Below, in pieces: positions 1 through 8,385 of a stretch of 64,000 bases of DNA; the stretch's first letter is position 1, and every line of letters begins with the position of its first letter. The translations under genes and the position numbers were made by a program. The notes beneath the pieces were generated by a model. The model was not told the DNA's origin. It did not search any database and was given only the letters and a program-made list of their open reading frames with translations. The DNA comes from Chryseobacterium sp. CH21 (GTDB lineage Bacteria > Bacteroidota > Bacteroidia > Flavobacteriales > Weeksellaceae), in NCBI RefSeq assembly GCF_004119445.1, contig NZ_QICI01000029.1:1-64000 (forward strand), written 5' to 3'.

Positions 1-351
1 AGCTCAGCATGACACTGCTAATACCAAGAGCTAAAAAACTTATACATTATTCTGTCATTTTGCATCCTCTAAAGCCTGGATTCCTGCGGAATGACACAAT
101 GGAAACAGAGGTATATTGTTATAATACTATCCATTTGATAGGAATCTGAAGACTCCCAAATTACTAATTGGTTTTTTTAAATCAGAACTTGTCGCCCTAT
201 AACTAATAGAATCAATATACCCTGGAACCCGAAGTCCGAATTATTCACGGGCTATCATTTTAAGCTCATAAATAGCTTATCAAATATAAAAACTTACCAG
301 TCCTAAGAAAAGTATTTAAAGAGCAGGAATCTGTCTTATTTTAATCCAGAA
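1..351. other. Intergenic leader of window, no gene seen
   Basis: No convincing reading frame lies here. A weak inverted repeat (tgtcatt at 53-59 against aatgaca at 90-96) encloses a stretch ending in attcctgcggaatgaca, which resembles a degenerate intergenic repeat element. Nothing else can be supported. Confidence 0.4.
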
Positions 352-387
352 GAAATAAAAAAACCGCCTCTATTAAAGAAACGGTTC
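352..387 (-). terminator. Rho-independent terminator of the pilin/usher-like operon
   Basis: Read on the minus strand, a hairpin (gaaccg at 387-382 pairing with cggttt at 366-361) is followed by a T-rich tract. It lies about 45 bases past the last gene of the operon (stop at 430). Confidence 0.7.
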
Positions 388-429
388 AAATTTTATGATA
401 TTGTGATTGTAAAGGTTATCTAAGAAAGT

Positions 430-999
430 TTAGTTTGCTCCTATGGTAAATACGATCTGTGCACTATAAGTGGCTGCAGGAATTGTAACAGAAACACCAC
501 CTATCTCCAACTGTACATTAATAGCAGAATAATCTACACTATTGCCTAGCCCTAATAGCCCACTAAAGGTAATTGTTGAAAGTGTTACAGCACTAGCTTG
601 AGGGATTTCTATAAAATTTACATTTCCACCATTAATTGTAGCAGTACAAGCTATACAAAGACCATTGATCTTAGTAGTTCCCCCACTTCTTTTTGCGTAG
701 AGATGGAGATTACTGTTCCAGGTAGCAGGGGTATAATGCATGCTGATTCTGGCACCGGAACTTGAAAGGAGATTAAGGAAAGATCCAGGTAGATTCCCTG
801 ATAGCGTTAGTTGGCTAGGATTGTTATAAGTTCCTGTATAGTTTGTTCCCGCTTCAGTAATGGTAGGTACACTTACGGTCCAGTTACTTCCTGCAATATT
901 TATTGTTTGACCTTCAAGGAAACTGCCCATTATTAAAACAATAATGTATATATATTTTTTTAAGAACATTTCTTTTTGAAAATGGCTGTTGATTTTCAT
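430..999 (-). CDS. Small exported pilin-like protein (possible tip or minor subunit)
   Basis: Last gene of the five-gene minus-strand operon, starting 9 bases after the repaired stop of the preceding subunit gene. The 189-aa product has a hydrophobic signal peptide. A start at residue 11 (MFLKK, ATG at 969-967) would give a more normal signal peptide than the first ATG. The mature part is rich in Thr, Ser, Gly and beta-branched residues, has one CxxC (GLCIACTA), and ends in an alternating hydrophobic strand (SAQIVFTIGAN). That end resembles the C-terminal strand of the two other small proteins of the locus (VTYTISDN, VITYTITE). Such a terminal strand is what donor-strand or beta-zipper subunits use, but that role is inferred. 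I cannot place it in a named family. It may be a minor or tip subunit because it diverges from the two paralogues. Confidence 0.7.
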   Translation of the reverse strand: MKINSHFQKEMFLKKYIYIIVLIMGSFLEGQTINIAGSNWTVSVPTITEAGTNYTGTYNNPSQLTLSGNLPGSFLNLLSSSGARISMHYTPATWNSNLHLYAKRSGGTTKINGLCIACTATINGGNVNFIEIPQASAVTLSTITFSGLLGLGNSVDYSAINVQLEIGGVSVTIPAATYSAQIVFTIGAN

Positions 1000-1008
1000 T
1001 TTTCAGTT

Positions 1009-1544
1009 TTATTCTGTGATGGTGTAGGTGATGACAACGGCGGTATTGGCTTGAGCCTGTAAATTAGCATAAGTATTGGTAGCTAATGAATGGTAAGTGC
1101 GTGACCATTATTGGTACCATTCCCGGTATATGCTCCTCCTATACCACTAATAATGGTAGCAGGGGTAGTGGTAAGAATAATCTGTCCCGATGAAGTGCCT
1201 AAGGTTCCTCCTCCTGATCCGGAAGCCGCTGCAGCCTGCACTCTTATATTGACCCCTGGAATTAGTTTATTGATAGATGCTGTAATTCTTCTGGTAAGTC
1301 CTCCGGAAGCAATAGCAGAAGTATAATTGATCCATTTTGATGTATTGGGAGTAGGGGCTGTTAAAGCATTTCCAGCTTCTGTAGGAGCTGTAAAATTTAA
1401 AGTAAAACTTCCTGTTGGTTCAATATCCATTAATGTTACTACTGGTAATGTCATCGTTACAGTAGTACTGGCAGTAGTCTGGGAATACAAGAAACCAGAT
1501 ACAATAAATGATGCTGTTAATAATATAGAACGGATCAAAATCAT
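1009..1544 (-). CDS. Pilin-like exported subunit B, frame broken near 1092
   Basis: Close paralogue of the protein at 5192-5770. Shared segments include VDIEP/MDIEP, FTAPTEAGN, ISGIG.AYTGNG.NNGH, and a Gly/Ala-rich stretch ahead of GTLGTS. It has a signal peptide ending in SGFLYSQ. The open frame stops early at 1083. Adding one C to the CC run at 1092-1093 restores an ending (SLATNTYANLQAQANTAVV, then ITYTITE, stop at 1009) that matches the paralogue's C-terminus (AYADLQATATVV, then YTISDN). The intact protein would be about 178 aa. Its start overlaps the stop of the barrel gene by 4 bases (ATGA-type), so it belongs to the same transcript. Role as a polymerising or surface subunit is inferred from size, export and context. 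Confidence 0.75.
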
Positions 1545-4294
1545 TTTTTCTTTTTTATTTCATTATACCCTACCTGTAAGGATTCCTGTTGGTATTTGAT
1601 TTCTATTTGTTGCTTGACAATATTGATACTTAATTTCTTTGTTTCTGCTGGTTTTAATGTAAATTGAAACTTATCTATCGAAATTTTATACCGCTTATCA
1701 AGCCCATTACGGTAAACTTTCACTTTCCAGTCGCCAGGACGAAGATAGGTGAAGTCAAAATCTTCTCCTATGAAGCATATTTTACGATAAGTCTGATCAT
1801 TGTTTGTAGCTTCTACAATAATACTTTCTTTTTTTTTCTTTCCTTTACTACTCAGTAATTGTTCAATATCCGTTTGATCTTTTTCTCCCTTTTCAAGAAA
1901 TTGAATATGTCCTTTAACATTGGCTGCCGTTGTTAATCCGAAATTTAAAATATTTTCTTTATTAATAAGAGCAAGCGCCACTGGAAAAGTCTGTGTTGGA
2001 ATATCATTGATTTCCGTTGTTGAACGGTCTATTTCCAGAAAATAATTACCGGGAATAACATTTTTGAAAAAATAATTCCCTTCTTTATCTGTAGCTGAGA
2101 GATAGCTTCCAAGCATTAACCTTATTCCTTCAGTATTTTTTATTCCCAGATTGCTGATATTTCCGGCTAAAGTAACATATTCAGCAGTCTTTTGTACCGG
2201 AATATTAGGACGCCATGTATATCGCATGGAGAATATAAAATCCTTATCTCCAATTGCTCCTCTTTGTAAAGAATACCTGCCAGAAAGATCAAGTTCGTTT
2301 CCGGGAAATAGCTGTTGGTGGAAAATAAGTTCAAACAAATTTCGGTCTTTAAAATATTCTTCCGGCATATAATTGTTCTGATAAAAAAGGCTTAAGCTGG
2401 TCTTATCTGAAAACCGACTGAAGATTCTTGCTCCGTAATAAAAATTTTTCTGATTTTCGAGCTGATATCTTGAGCTGACTGCATAGCTTCCAAATAGATT
2501 AAATGAAGTTCTGAATTTTTGAAATGAGAGGTTAGCAGAATAGAAACTTGAATTACCACTAAACCCAGTCAGATAATTATCTGTTTTACCAAACTGTCCA
2601 TCAATGTTTATCTGAAACACTCCGATCTGCTGATTAATACTGATTTTAAAGAACCGCTCATAATAATCAAACTGTTTAGGTTCTAACCGATCTTTATAGG
2701 TTTGATAGCCGTTATTAAGTATAATGAAACCGCTCGGCATATATTTGTACTGTATACCGTATTGGAAATATTTTCTATAGGGTGCTGCGAGTAACAGTGT
2801 ATCACGCTGGAAATTTTTGGCATCCTGCATGTAGTTGGCAAAAAAACTTAGTTTTTTGGAGATATTGTAAGAAATATTTCCGTTAAAAGTATTCGTATTG
2901 GTAAAATAGCCTGCAAAGTCAGGGCTAGCTTTTACATACATTAAACTTGCATTAAATTTTTCAAAAATAGCATCAGCCTGAAGCAAATAAGCTGTTCCAT
3001 TGTTTTTTTTTGTAGTACTGTAAGCAAGTTCTCCAGAAACATTAATGTTCTTGGATATTTTGAATTTTCCCTTAGTATAAGGAAGGTGTGCATCAGAATC
3101 CAGCCTTATATCACTGTATCTATTTTCTCCCGCTCTCGGAGTTTTATAAAGATAGCCAACAGAAAGTTCTGACTCTTTCCTGATTTTAAACGTGGAATAC
3201 ATATTAAACTCATCCTGTATATCCCTGAAAAATCTCGGATGATTATAGAAACCACCCAAAGTTACTTTATTAAAGTCATATCGGATTTCTGCTCCGCGGC
3301 CATATCTGGCAAATTCTGTTAAATAAGATGAAGAGTACGTTTTATCACCAAGATGAATGAAAAGTTTATCCCGTTTGTAATTCAGAAAATATTCTTCATA
3401 TTGGGTGAATGTATTCAATTCTATAGGATTGTGGGTAACCGCCCGGAATTCGACTTGGTTTTTATTGTCTTTATCAAGGGTCCCTTTGCCGTAGATTTCT
3501 CCCTGAAAGCCATCATTATAGACTCCCATATTCTGCATTCCGATGAAAGAAAGTGAAACTGCAACAGGAAGTCTGTGATAGAGGTCTTCTTCAGAGGGTT
3601 TTACTGATATCACCTGAGTGCTTGCGTAGACACTCTGGTTTTCTTCAGGATTGCCATTTGAATATACAGAAAGGTTGATGTTCTGGAATTCATTTTGCCT
3701 GAGATCCGGGCTGGTTACTTTATGTATAGAAATGATTTTCGACTCGTTAGGCTCTAATACTAATGAGGGCTGAGCATCAAGGATAGCATTTTTGCTTTCC
3801 AGTGTAATATGCTCTGTTATATTACCATTGTTTTTTAAAAGAAAAGTAGCACGAATGGTTTCTCCTGCTCTTATAAATTCCTGTGAATCCAGAGCTGTAA
3901 CGGAAAGGTTTCTATTTCCTGAAACTGTTATTTTTGAAATCTTTGTCAAGGTGATACCGTTGTTACGATCTTTAATATTCAGTGTTACGGAATAATTGCC
4001 CTGACTTGTTTCTGCTGCAATACGCAAAGGAACCAGATAAACTGATGTTTCATATGGAGCAATCTGTAATTCTCCTTTTGCTAAAATAGGTGTAATAAAT
4101 GTATTTGAAGTGGTAACTGAAATGTCGTAACTTTTGCTTTCAGCCGAATTATTTTCTAATGTAAAAGGAATAGAAGTAGACATTCCCGGCATTAAACTAT
4201 CTTTTTTACTGGTCAATGGTTTGGATTGATGTTGTGAAAAAATAAATACCGGGAATAATGATATAACAATAAATAAAGTCCAAGTTCTAATCAT
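1541..4294 (-). CDS. Usher-like outer-membrane barrel with N-terminal Ig-like (NEW3-type) domains
   Basis: 917-aa exported protein. After a signal peptide (to about residue 20, FIFSQ), residues 30-235 look like two Ig-like domains of the NEW3/COG1470 sort (PGMSTSIPFTLENNS, RAGETIRATFLLKNNGN). Residues 240-700 are a long run of alternating aromatic/polar strands typical of an outer-membrane beta-barrel (e.g. YGRGAEIRYDFNKV, FSMRYTWRP). Residues 705-900 hold a carboxypeptidase-regulatory/SdrD-like fold (ATDKEGNYFFKNVIPGNYFL) and a further beta domain. It overlaps the upstream chaperone-like gene by 8 bases and the downstream subunit gene by 4, so the three are translationally coupled. The size and the plan of barrel plus periplasmic beta domains recall chaperone-usher ushers, but I see no proven usher signature. 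The usher role is inference from architecture and gene order. Confidence 0.7.
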   Translation of the reverse strand: MIRTWTLFIVISLFPVFIFSQHQSKPLTSKKDSLMPGMSTSIPFTLENNSAESKSYDISVTTSNTFITPILAKGELQIAPYETSVYLVPLRIAAETSQGNYSVTLNIKDRNNGITLTKISKITVSGNRNLSVTALDSQEFIRAGETIRATFLLKNNGNITEHITLESKNAILDAQPSLVLEPNESKIISIHKVTSPDLRQNEFQNINLSVYSNGNPEENQSVYASTQVISVKPSEEDLYHRLPVAVSLSFIGMQNMGVYNDGFQGEIYGKGTLDKDNKNQVEFRAVTHNPIELNTFTQYEEYFLNYKRDKLFIHLGDKTYSSSYLTEFARYGRGAEIRYDFNKVTLGGFYNHPRFFRDIQDEFNMYSTFKIRKESELSVGYLYKTPRAGENRYSDIRLDSDAHLPYTKGKFKISKNINVSGELAYSTTKKNNGTAYLLQADAIFEKFNASLMYVKASPDFAGYFTNTNTFNGNISYNISKKLSFFANYMQDAKNFQRDTLLLAAPYRKYFQYGIQYKYMPSGFIILNNGYQTYKDRLEPKQFDYYERFFKISINQQIGVFQINIDGQFGKTDNYLTGFSGNSSFYSANLSFQKFRTSFNLFGSYAVSSRYQLENQKNFYYGARIFSRFSDKTSLSLFYQNNYMPEEYFKDRNLFELIFHQQLFPGNELDLSGRYSLQRGAIGDKDFIFSMRYTWRPNIPVQKTAEYVTLAGNISNLGIKNTEGIRLMLGSYLSATDKEGNYFFKNVIPGNYFLEIDRSTTEINDIPTQTFPVALALINKENILNFGLTTAANVKGHIQFLEKGEKDQTDIEQLLSSKGKKKKESIIVEATNNDQTYRKICFIGEDFDFTYLRPGDWKVKVYRNGLDKRYKISIDKFQFTLKPAETKKLSINIVKQQIEIKYQQESLQVGYNEIKKKK

Positions 4295-5090
4295 TTTTTA
4301 CTTCTAATTCCACATTGAGTGCAAATGCATTCTCTTCTTCATCCGTAGCTATTATAGAGGCTCTGTATTTGTCCGGAGGTATTTTACTGATATCAATATA
4401 AAACGTTTTGGAGGTATCAGGTAGTAGTCCCATCGTTAAACTTGAATAAGTTCCTACTTTTTCACCTGTTTTACGGTTATAGATCTCAATAGCTGCTGTT
4501 GGTTTGCAGTAAAGATTACCATTATTGGCTATTGCAACCTTCACCGTCTGCTTGCCCTCCTGTTTTTCTACTTTTACACTTTCAAACTTAAGATCCGGTT
4601 TGGCTTTTTCTGTTTCAAAATCGGTAATAACCTGAATGGCATATCGTATCACAGAAGTGATGCTCACTCCCGGTTTACTGTCACTGGGTTTTATATCTTC
4701 CACTGGCTCTACAATGATCACACTCCAATAGCTTCCGGGATCTTCTACGTGATTAGGAACAGTAATTTCGTAAAATACCTCTGTCTTTTCTTTACCTTTC
4801 AGAGAAACCAGATTGGTATTGAGCTTTATCCATTCTCCGTTAGAGCGTTTATTGGTGCGTAATGCTGTATAATTAATTGTTCCGTCTGCATGATAAGCAA
4901 AATCCTGTAAGAATAGTTTTACACTTTGAGGATTGCTGCTTGTGTTTTCAATGGAAACTTTTCCTTTGTAAACCTTCCCGTTTTCTATTTTATAAGAATG
5001 CGTAAGCCCGTTGAGAATCACAATGCCGGCATGTAAAAAGCTGAACTGCAAAATCAGGGTGATCAAAAGAAGAATACGCTTTATCATCAT
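4287..5090 (-). CDS. Periplasmic two-domain Ig-like chaperone-type protein (DUF916/PapD-like)
   Basis: 267-aa protein with signal peptide (LQFSFLHAG). Domain 1 (about 22-150) begins with a bridging strand and has features of DUF916/PapD-like proteins: VSIENTSSNPQSVKLFL, then a basic loop and a VPNHVEDPGSYWSVIIVEP strand. Domain 2 (about 165-265) is another Ig-like unit (VKVAIANNGNLYCKPTAAI, PPDKYRASIIATDEE). DUF916-type proteins are often annotated as WxL-locus peptidoglycan-domain proteins in Gram-positives. Here, next to an usher-like barrel and small strand-terminated subunits, a subunit-chaperone role is more likely, but it is inferred. It is the second gene of the operon, 101 bases after subunit A, and its 3' end overlaps the barrel gene. 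Confidence 0.7.
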   Translation of the reverse strand: MMIKRILLLITLILQFSFLHAGIVILNGLTHSYKIENGKVYKGKVSIENTSSNPQSVKLFLQDFAYHADGTINYTALRTNKRSNGEWIKLNTNLVSLKGKEKTEVFYEITVPNHVEDPGSYWSVIIVEPVEDIKPSDSKPGVSITSVIRYAIQVITDFETEKAKPDLKFESVKVEKQEGKQTVKVAIANNGNLYCKPTAAIEIYNRKTGEKVGTYSSLTMGLLPDTSKTFYIDISKIPPDKYRASIIATDEEENAFALNVELEVKND

Positions 5091-5191
5091 GTAAAGTTTG
5101 GTGTTAAAATATTAATAATACAAAACCAGGAAGAAACTGAATAACAATTTCTTCTTGCTTTTGAAATACGAATTAGAAATTTATTTACATT

Positions 5192-5770
5192 CTAATTGTC
5201 AGATATTGTATAAGTAACGGTAGCTACTACTGTGGCTGTTGCCTGTAAATCTGCATACGCTGCTACACCTCCGGGGCCGCTTCCGGCAGCAAGGGCATAG
5301 GTAAGATTGTGTCCGTTGTTGGCACCGTTTCCTGTGTAAGCACTTCCTATACCTGAAATGATAGTTTGGTCAGCAGCACTTAAAGTCAACAGACCTGCAG
5401 ATGTACCCAATGTACCCGCTCCAGATCCGGTAGCTGCAGCTGCAGTTACGTGAAGATCAACTCCAGGAACTATGGCATTCATTTTTACACTTACATTACG
5501 GGTAGGATCTGCAACAGATTTGATAGAAGAATAATTAAGCCACAAAGTAGTGTTAGAAGCACTTGGAGTAACAGGATTTCCTGCTTCTGTAGGAGCCGTG
5601 AACCCAAGTGTGATATTTTTTGTAGCTGCTGGCTCAATATCTACCAATGCAACTTCGGGAATAGAAATTGTGACTGTATGATTGTCTGTATTGGTATCCT
5701 GCGCACTCAGGTTCCCAGACAGAGCAAACGCAAATAAAGACATTGCAATAGTTAAATTTAATTTTTTCAT
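5192..5770 (-). CDS. Pilin-like exported subunit A, first gene of the operon
   Basis: 192-aa protein with a clear signal peptide (AFALSGNLSAQ, cleavage near residue 23). The mature part begins with a TNTDNHTVTISIPEVALVDIEP strand, continues with FTAPTEAGNPVTP, has a Gly/Ala-rich central loop, and ends in a terminal beta strand (TATVVATVTYTISDN). It is homologous along its length to subunit B (1009-1544). It leads the operon and is separated by 101 bases from the chaperone-like gene, the usual arrangement for a strongly expressed major subunit. No lipobox is present, so it is not a Bacteroidales type V (FimA/Mfa1) fimbrial lipoprotein. The family is unnamed to me, and the fibre-subunit function is inferred. 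Confidence 0.75.
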   Translation of the reverse strand: MKKLNLTIAMSLFAFALSGNLSAQDTNTDNHTVTISIPEVALVDIEPAATKNITLGFTAPTEAGNPVTPSASNTTLWLNYSSIKSVADPTRNVSVKMNAIVPGVDLHVTAAAATGSGAGTLGTSAGLLTLSAADQTIISGIGSAYTGNGANNGHNLTYALAAGSGPGGVAAYADLQATATVVATVTYTISDN

Positions 5771-5905
5771 GATGCTGATAATTAGTTAAGTGAATATAAC
5801 AAAATTCAATATAATTTGAAAAAAATATATCATAATTTTTATATTAATGATTATTTGATCAATGTAATTCTTTATATTTGAAATATACTTTAACATAATA
5901 AGTCG

Positions 5906-5937
5906 AAAAAATCCTGCACATTTATGTACAGGATTTT
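5906..5937 (-). terminator. Terminator downstream of phospholipase C gene
   Basis: Inverted repeat aatcctgcac / gtacaggatt with a short loop. On the minus strand it is followed by a T run (ttttttcg). It sits between the phospholipase stop (5958) and the promoter region of the pilin-like operon. Confidence 0.75.
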
Positions 5938-5957
5938 ATCAATATTATAGATGTTTT

Positions 5958-8309
5958 CTATGCCCAGTGCGGATCAGAAACAGATACTTTTCCGGTCTCT
6001 ATTCTTCCTGCAAAATGCCATAGATGCTCATTGAATTTTAATTTCAAATCATACCAGCCTTTATTTTTATTAAGATCGATGATTATTTTTTCTTCAGATT
6101 TTTGTACTGCGATTGTCTTTTTTGTTTTTCCGTAAAGATCTTCCAGCTGTAGGGAAACAGCATTCTTTTTAGGATTTCTGATAATCAGCTCAACCTGATT
6201 TTTTGGTGTCATATTCACCAAAATTACTTTCAATTCCGGAATATTCAAGCCTTTAAATTTCCTAAAAAAGCCGTTGGGACCGAAAATTTCGTAATCATAA
6301 GCTCCGGAATGCACAGGATGGGATATCTCTTGCTTGGAATATAAAGCATAAGAGAAATGATAATCATTACGATCAAATTGAGTTCTGTCATACACTAAAA
6401 GCGGAACTCCATTTTCTTTTAAATTAACCATTTTGATATGTTCCCCTTCTATATTGACATGGAAATGATAAGGAAGCGGATTGGATGGTTTCAAACCTCT
6501 TTCCTGAATTTCAAGTAAATTCTCATGAAGTTCATTTTCAGAGTGCCATTTCAGATTGGGAACAGGTTTATTTTTAGCTGCATTAATGGTTTTAGCATAA
6601 TCTTTCTGATCCAGATAATCCATCTGTGGGACCTTTACACTGGAAGAATTGAATGCAGACGTAAGATCACCGCATATGGCTCTTCTCCAGTCGCTGATAT
6701 TATCAACATGTACATTCTTCTTGAATTTCTTCATAATGAATTTCTCCAGAAACTGCAGCACAGAAGTATGATCTGATACTTCGGAATTTACAAAACCTCC
6801 TTTTGTCCATGGCGAAGCGATGATCATCGGGACTCTGTAACCTAAACCAACAGTTCCTTCTATCTTTTCATAACTTTTTAAAGAAGGATTGCTCATGTAT
6901 TCCTGAGACTTATCTACATATTCTACTCCTTCTTTTCCGTTCATATCTACAGGCTGGCTTGGATTCACCGGTGGAGCGAAAGGAAGTACATGATCGAAAT
7001 ATCCGTCATTCTCATCGTAATTGATGATAAATATTGTCTTTTTCCATGTTTCAGGATCTTTGGTCAGAATATTTAAAACTTCAGAAATATACCATGCTCC
7101 GTACCAAGGTGATCCCGGATGGTCAGAGAAATGTTCCGGCGCTACCAACCAGGAAACAAGCGGCAATTTTTTCTCCTCCACATCTTTACGGAACTGGAAC
7201 AGTACATCACCTTCCGGAACAACCAGTCTTTCTCCGTTTTCATCTTTTCCGATTTCCAGTTTCCAGTAATCAGGATCATTGGAATTGGTAGTGAAAGCTT
7301 TCTCATGAAGGTTTTTTTCTTCTTTTGAAAGTTTGGAATAATTATCCGGATGGTATTTTATCTGATCTTCCTGAACCTCAGCCAGCATCGCTTCCAGTCT
7401 TTCTTTCTGATTAGGATTTTTTTCAATCTCCTGTTTCAGGTAAGCAATGATATTGGGAATATTCTGATAATATCCTTTTGAAAACTTCACATTGAATTTT
7501 GAAAACCATTCAATCGGATTATCGGTAAAATTACTTAACCATGCCTCCTGTTCGCCAGACATTCCTTTTGGAAGACTGATTTCATTCTGATAAATTCTCC
7601 ACGAAACATTCTGCTGTTCTAAAATTTCCGGGAAACTTTTCCATTTTGCCTGTCTTGCTTTGTCATAATCAATATTTTCATTCACAACATTGGCTTTTAC
7701 TTTTCCGTTTTGCTGTTCTCTTAATGTTCCGGACCAAAGGAAAAGTCTGTTTGGAGTAGTTCCGGTAAGGGAAGAGCAGAAATACTGATCGAATATAGTA
7801 AATGCATCTGCCAGTTGATAATAAAACGGAAGATCTTCACGATTATAATAGCCTAACGTCAGTGGAATGTTTTTGTAATCTTTATTTCCTGAGGCTTTGG
7901 CTTGAAGCCATTGGTCAAATTTACCTTTGTTCAGAGCCTTCTGCTGATCAGCCCATGAATGTGGAAGTGAGCTCATCCATGTTGATTTGGTATTTCTTAA
8001 ATCCAGACGGGCAGGGGAGGCATATTTTCCCTCCTCATTCTTTTGGAAGAATACAGAATGCCCGTCCTGTTTTACAAAGGCTCTTTTGTCCAGAAATCCT
8101 CTTACGCCTTTAAGAGCACCAAAAGCATGGTCAAATGAGCGGTTTTCCTGCATCAGGATTACAACATGTTCTGCATCATAAAAGGTAGACTGTGCAGCCG
8201 GATCAATGGCTAAAGCTTTTAAAATGGAAGGATGAAGAACACTTGAAGTTCCTAACCCAGCTAATAAAAGACTTGATTTTTCTAAAAATTCTCTTCTGTT
8301 CATGTTCAA
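5958..8309 (-). CDS. Tat-exported phosphocholine-specific phospholipase C family protein
   Basis: 783 aa. The N-terminus carries a twin-arginine signal (NRREFLEKSSLLLAGLG), so it is exported folded. The catalytic part belongs to the acid-phosphatase/phospholipase C branch of the alkaline-phosphatase superfamily: VVILMQENRSFDHAFGAL near residues 48-65 supplies early metal ligands, and IINYDENDGYFDHV near 430 supplies a later Asp/Glu/His set. Length and the C-terminal pair of beta domains (about residues 590-775) match the bacterial phosphatidylcholine-hydrolysing phospholipase C family. Expected reaction: phosphatidylcholine or sphingomyelin to diacylglycerol or ceramide plus phosphocholine. 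The next gene upstream is a SusC/SusD pair transcribed in the same direction, which could import released products; that link is inferred. Confidence 0.88.
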   Translation of the reverse strand: MNMNRREFLEKSSLLLAGLGTSSVLHPSILKALAIDPAAQSTFYDAEHVVILMQENRSFDHAFGALKGVRGFLDKRAFVKQDGHSVFFQKNEEGKYASPARLDLRNTKSTWMSSLPHSWADQQKALNKGKFDQWLQAKASGNKDYKNIPLTLGYYNREDLPFYYQLADAFTIFDQYFCSSLTGTTPNRLFLWSGTLREQQNGKVKANVVNENIDYDKARQAKWKSFPEILEQQNVSWRIYQNEISLPKGMSGEQEAWLSNFTDNPIEWFSKFNVKFSKGYYQNIPNIIAYLKQEIEKNPNQKERLEAMLAEVQEDQIKYHPDNYSKLSKEEKNLHEKAFTTNSNDPDYWKLEIGKDENGERLVVPEGDVLFQFRKDVEEKKLPLVSWLVAPEHFSDHPGSPWYGAWYISEVLNILTKDPETWKKTIFIINYDENDGYFDHVLPFAPPVNPSQPVDMNGKEGVEYVDKSQEYMSNPSLKSYEKIEGTVGLGYRVPMIIASPWTKGGFVNSEVSDHTSVLQFLEKFIMKKFKKNVHVDNISDWRRAICGDLTSAFNSSSVKVPQMDYLDQKDYAKTINAAKNKPVPNLKWHSENELHENLLEIQERGLKPSNPLPYHFHVNIEGEHIKMVNLKENGVPLLVYDRTQFDRNDYHFSYALYSKQEISHPVHSGAYDYEIFGPNGFFRKFKGLNIPELKVILVNMTPKNQVELIIRNPKKNAVSLQLEDLYGKTKKTIAVQKSEEKIIIDLNKNKGWYDLKLKFNEHLWHFAGRIETGKVSVSDPHWA

Positions 8310-8318
8310 TCGTAATAA

Positions 8319-8361
8319 GAAAGAAACCGCAAGTTAATAGGATTTTCCTGCGATTTCTTTG
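8319..8361 (-). terminator. Hairpin after the SusD-like gene
   Basis: On the minus strand aaagaaatcgca pairs with tgcggtttcttt. It lies between the SusD-like stop (8386) and the phospholipase start (8309). The T tract is only moderate, so some read-through into the phospholipase gene is possible. Confidence 0.5.
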
Positions 8362-8385
8362 TTTTATATAAAAATAATCAGATTT

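Noticed and set aside
1111..1599. Two plus-strand reading frames (71 and 90 aa) opposite the pilin-like genes
   Set aside because: They are antisense shadows of the exported subunit gene, with no promoter or signal, while the minus-strand proteins have family support.
7021..7328. Overlapping plus-strand frames of 69-85 aa inside the phospholipase gene
   Set aside because: Antisense to a long, well-supported coding region with clear catalytic motifs.
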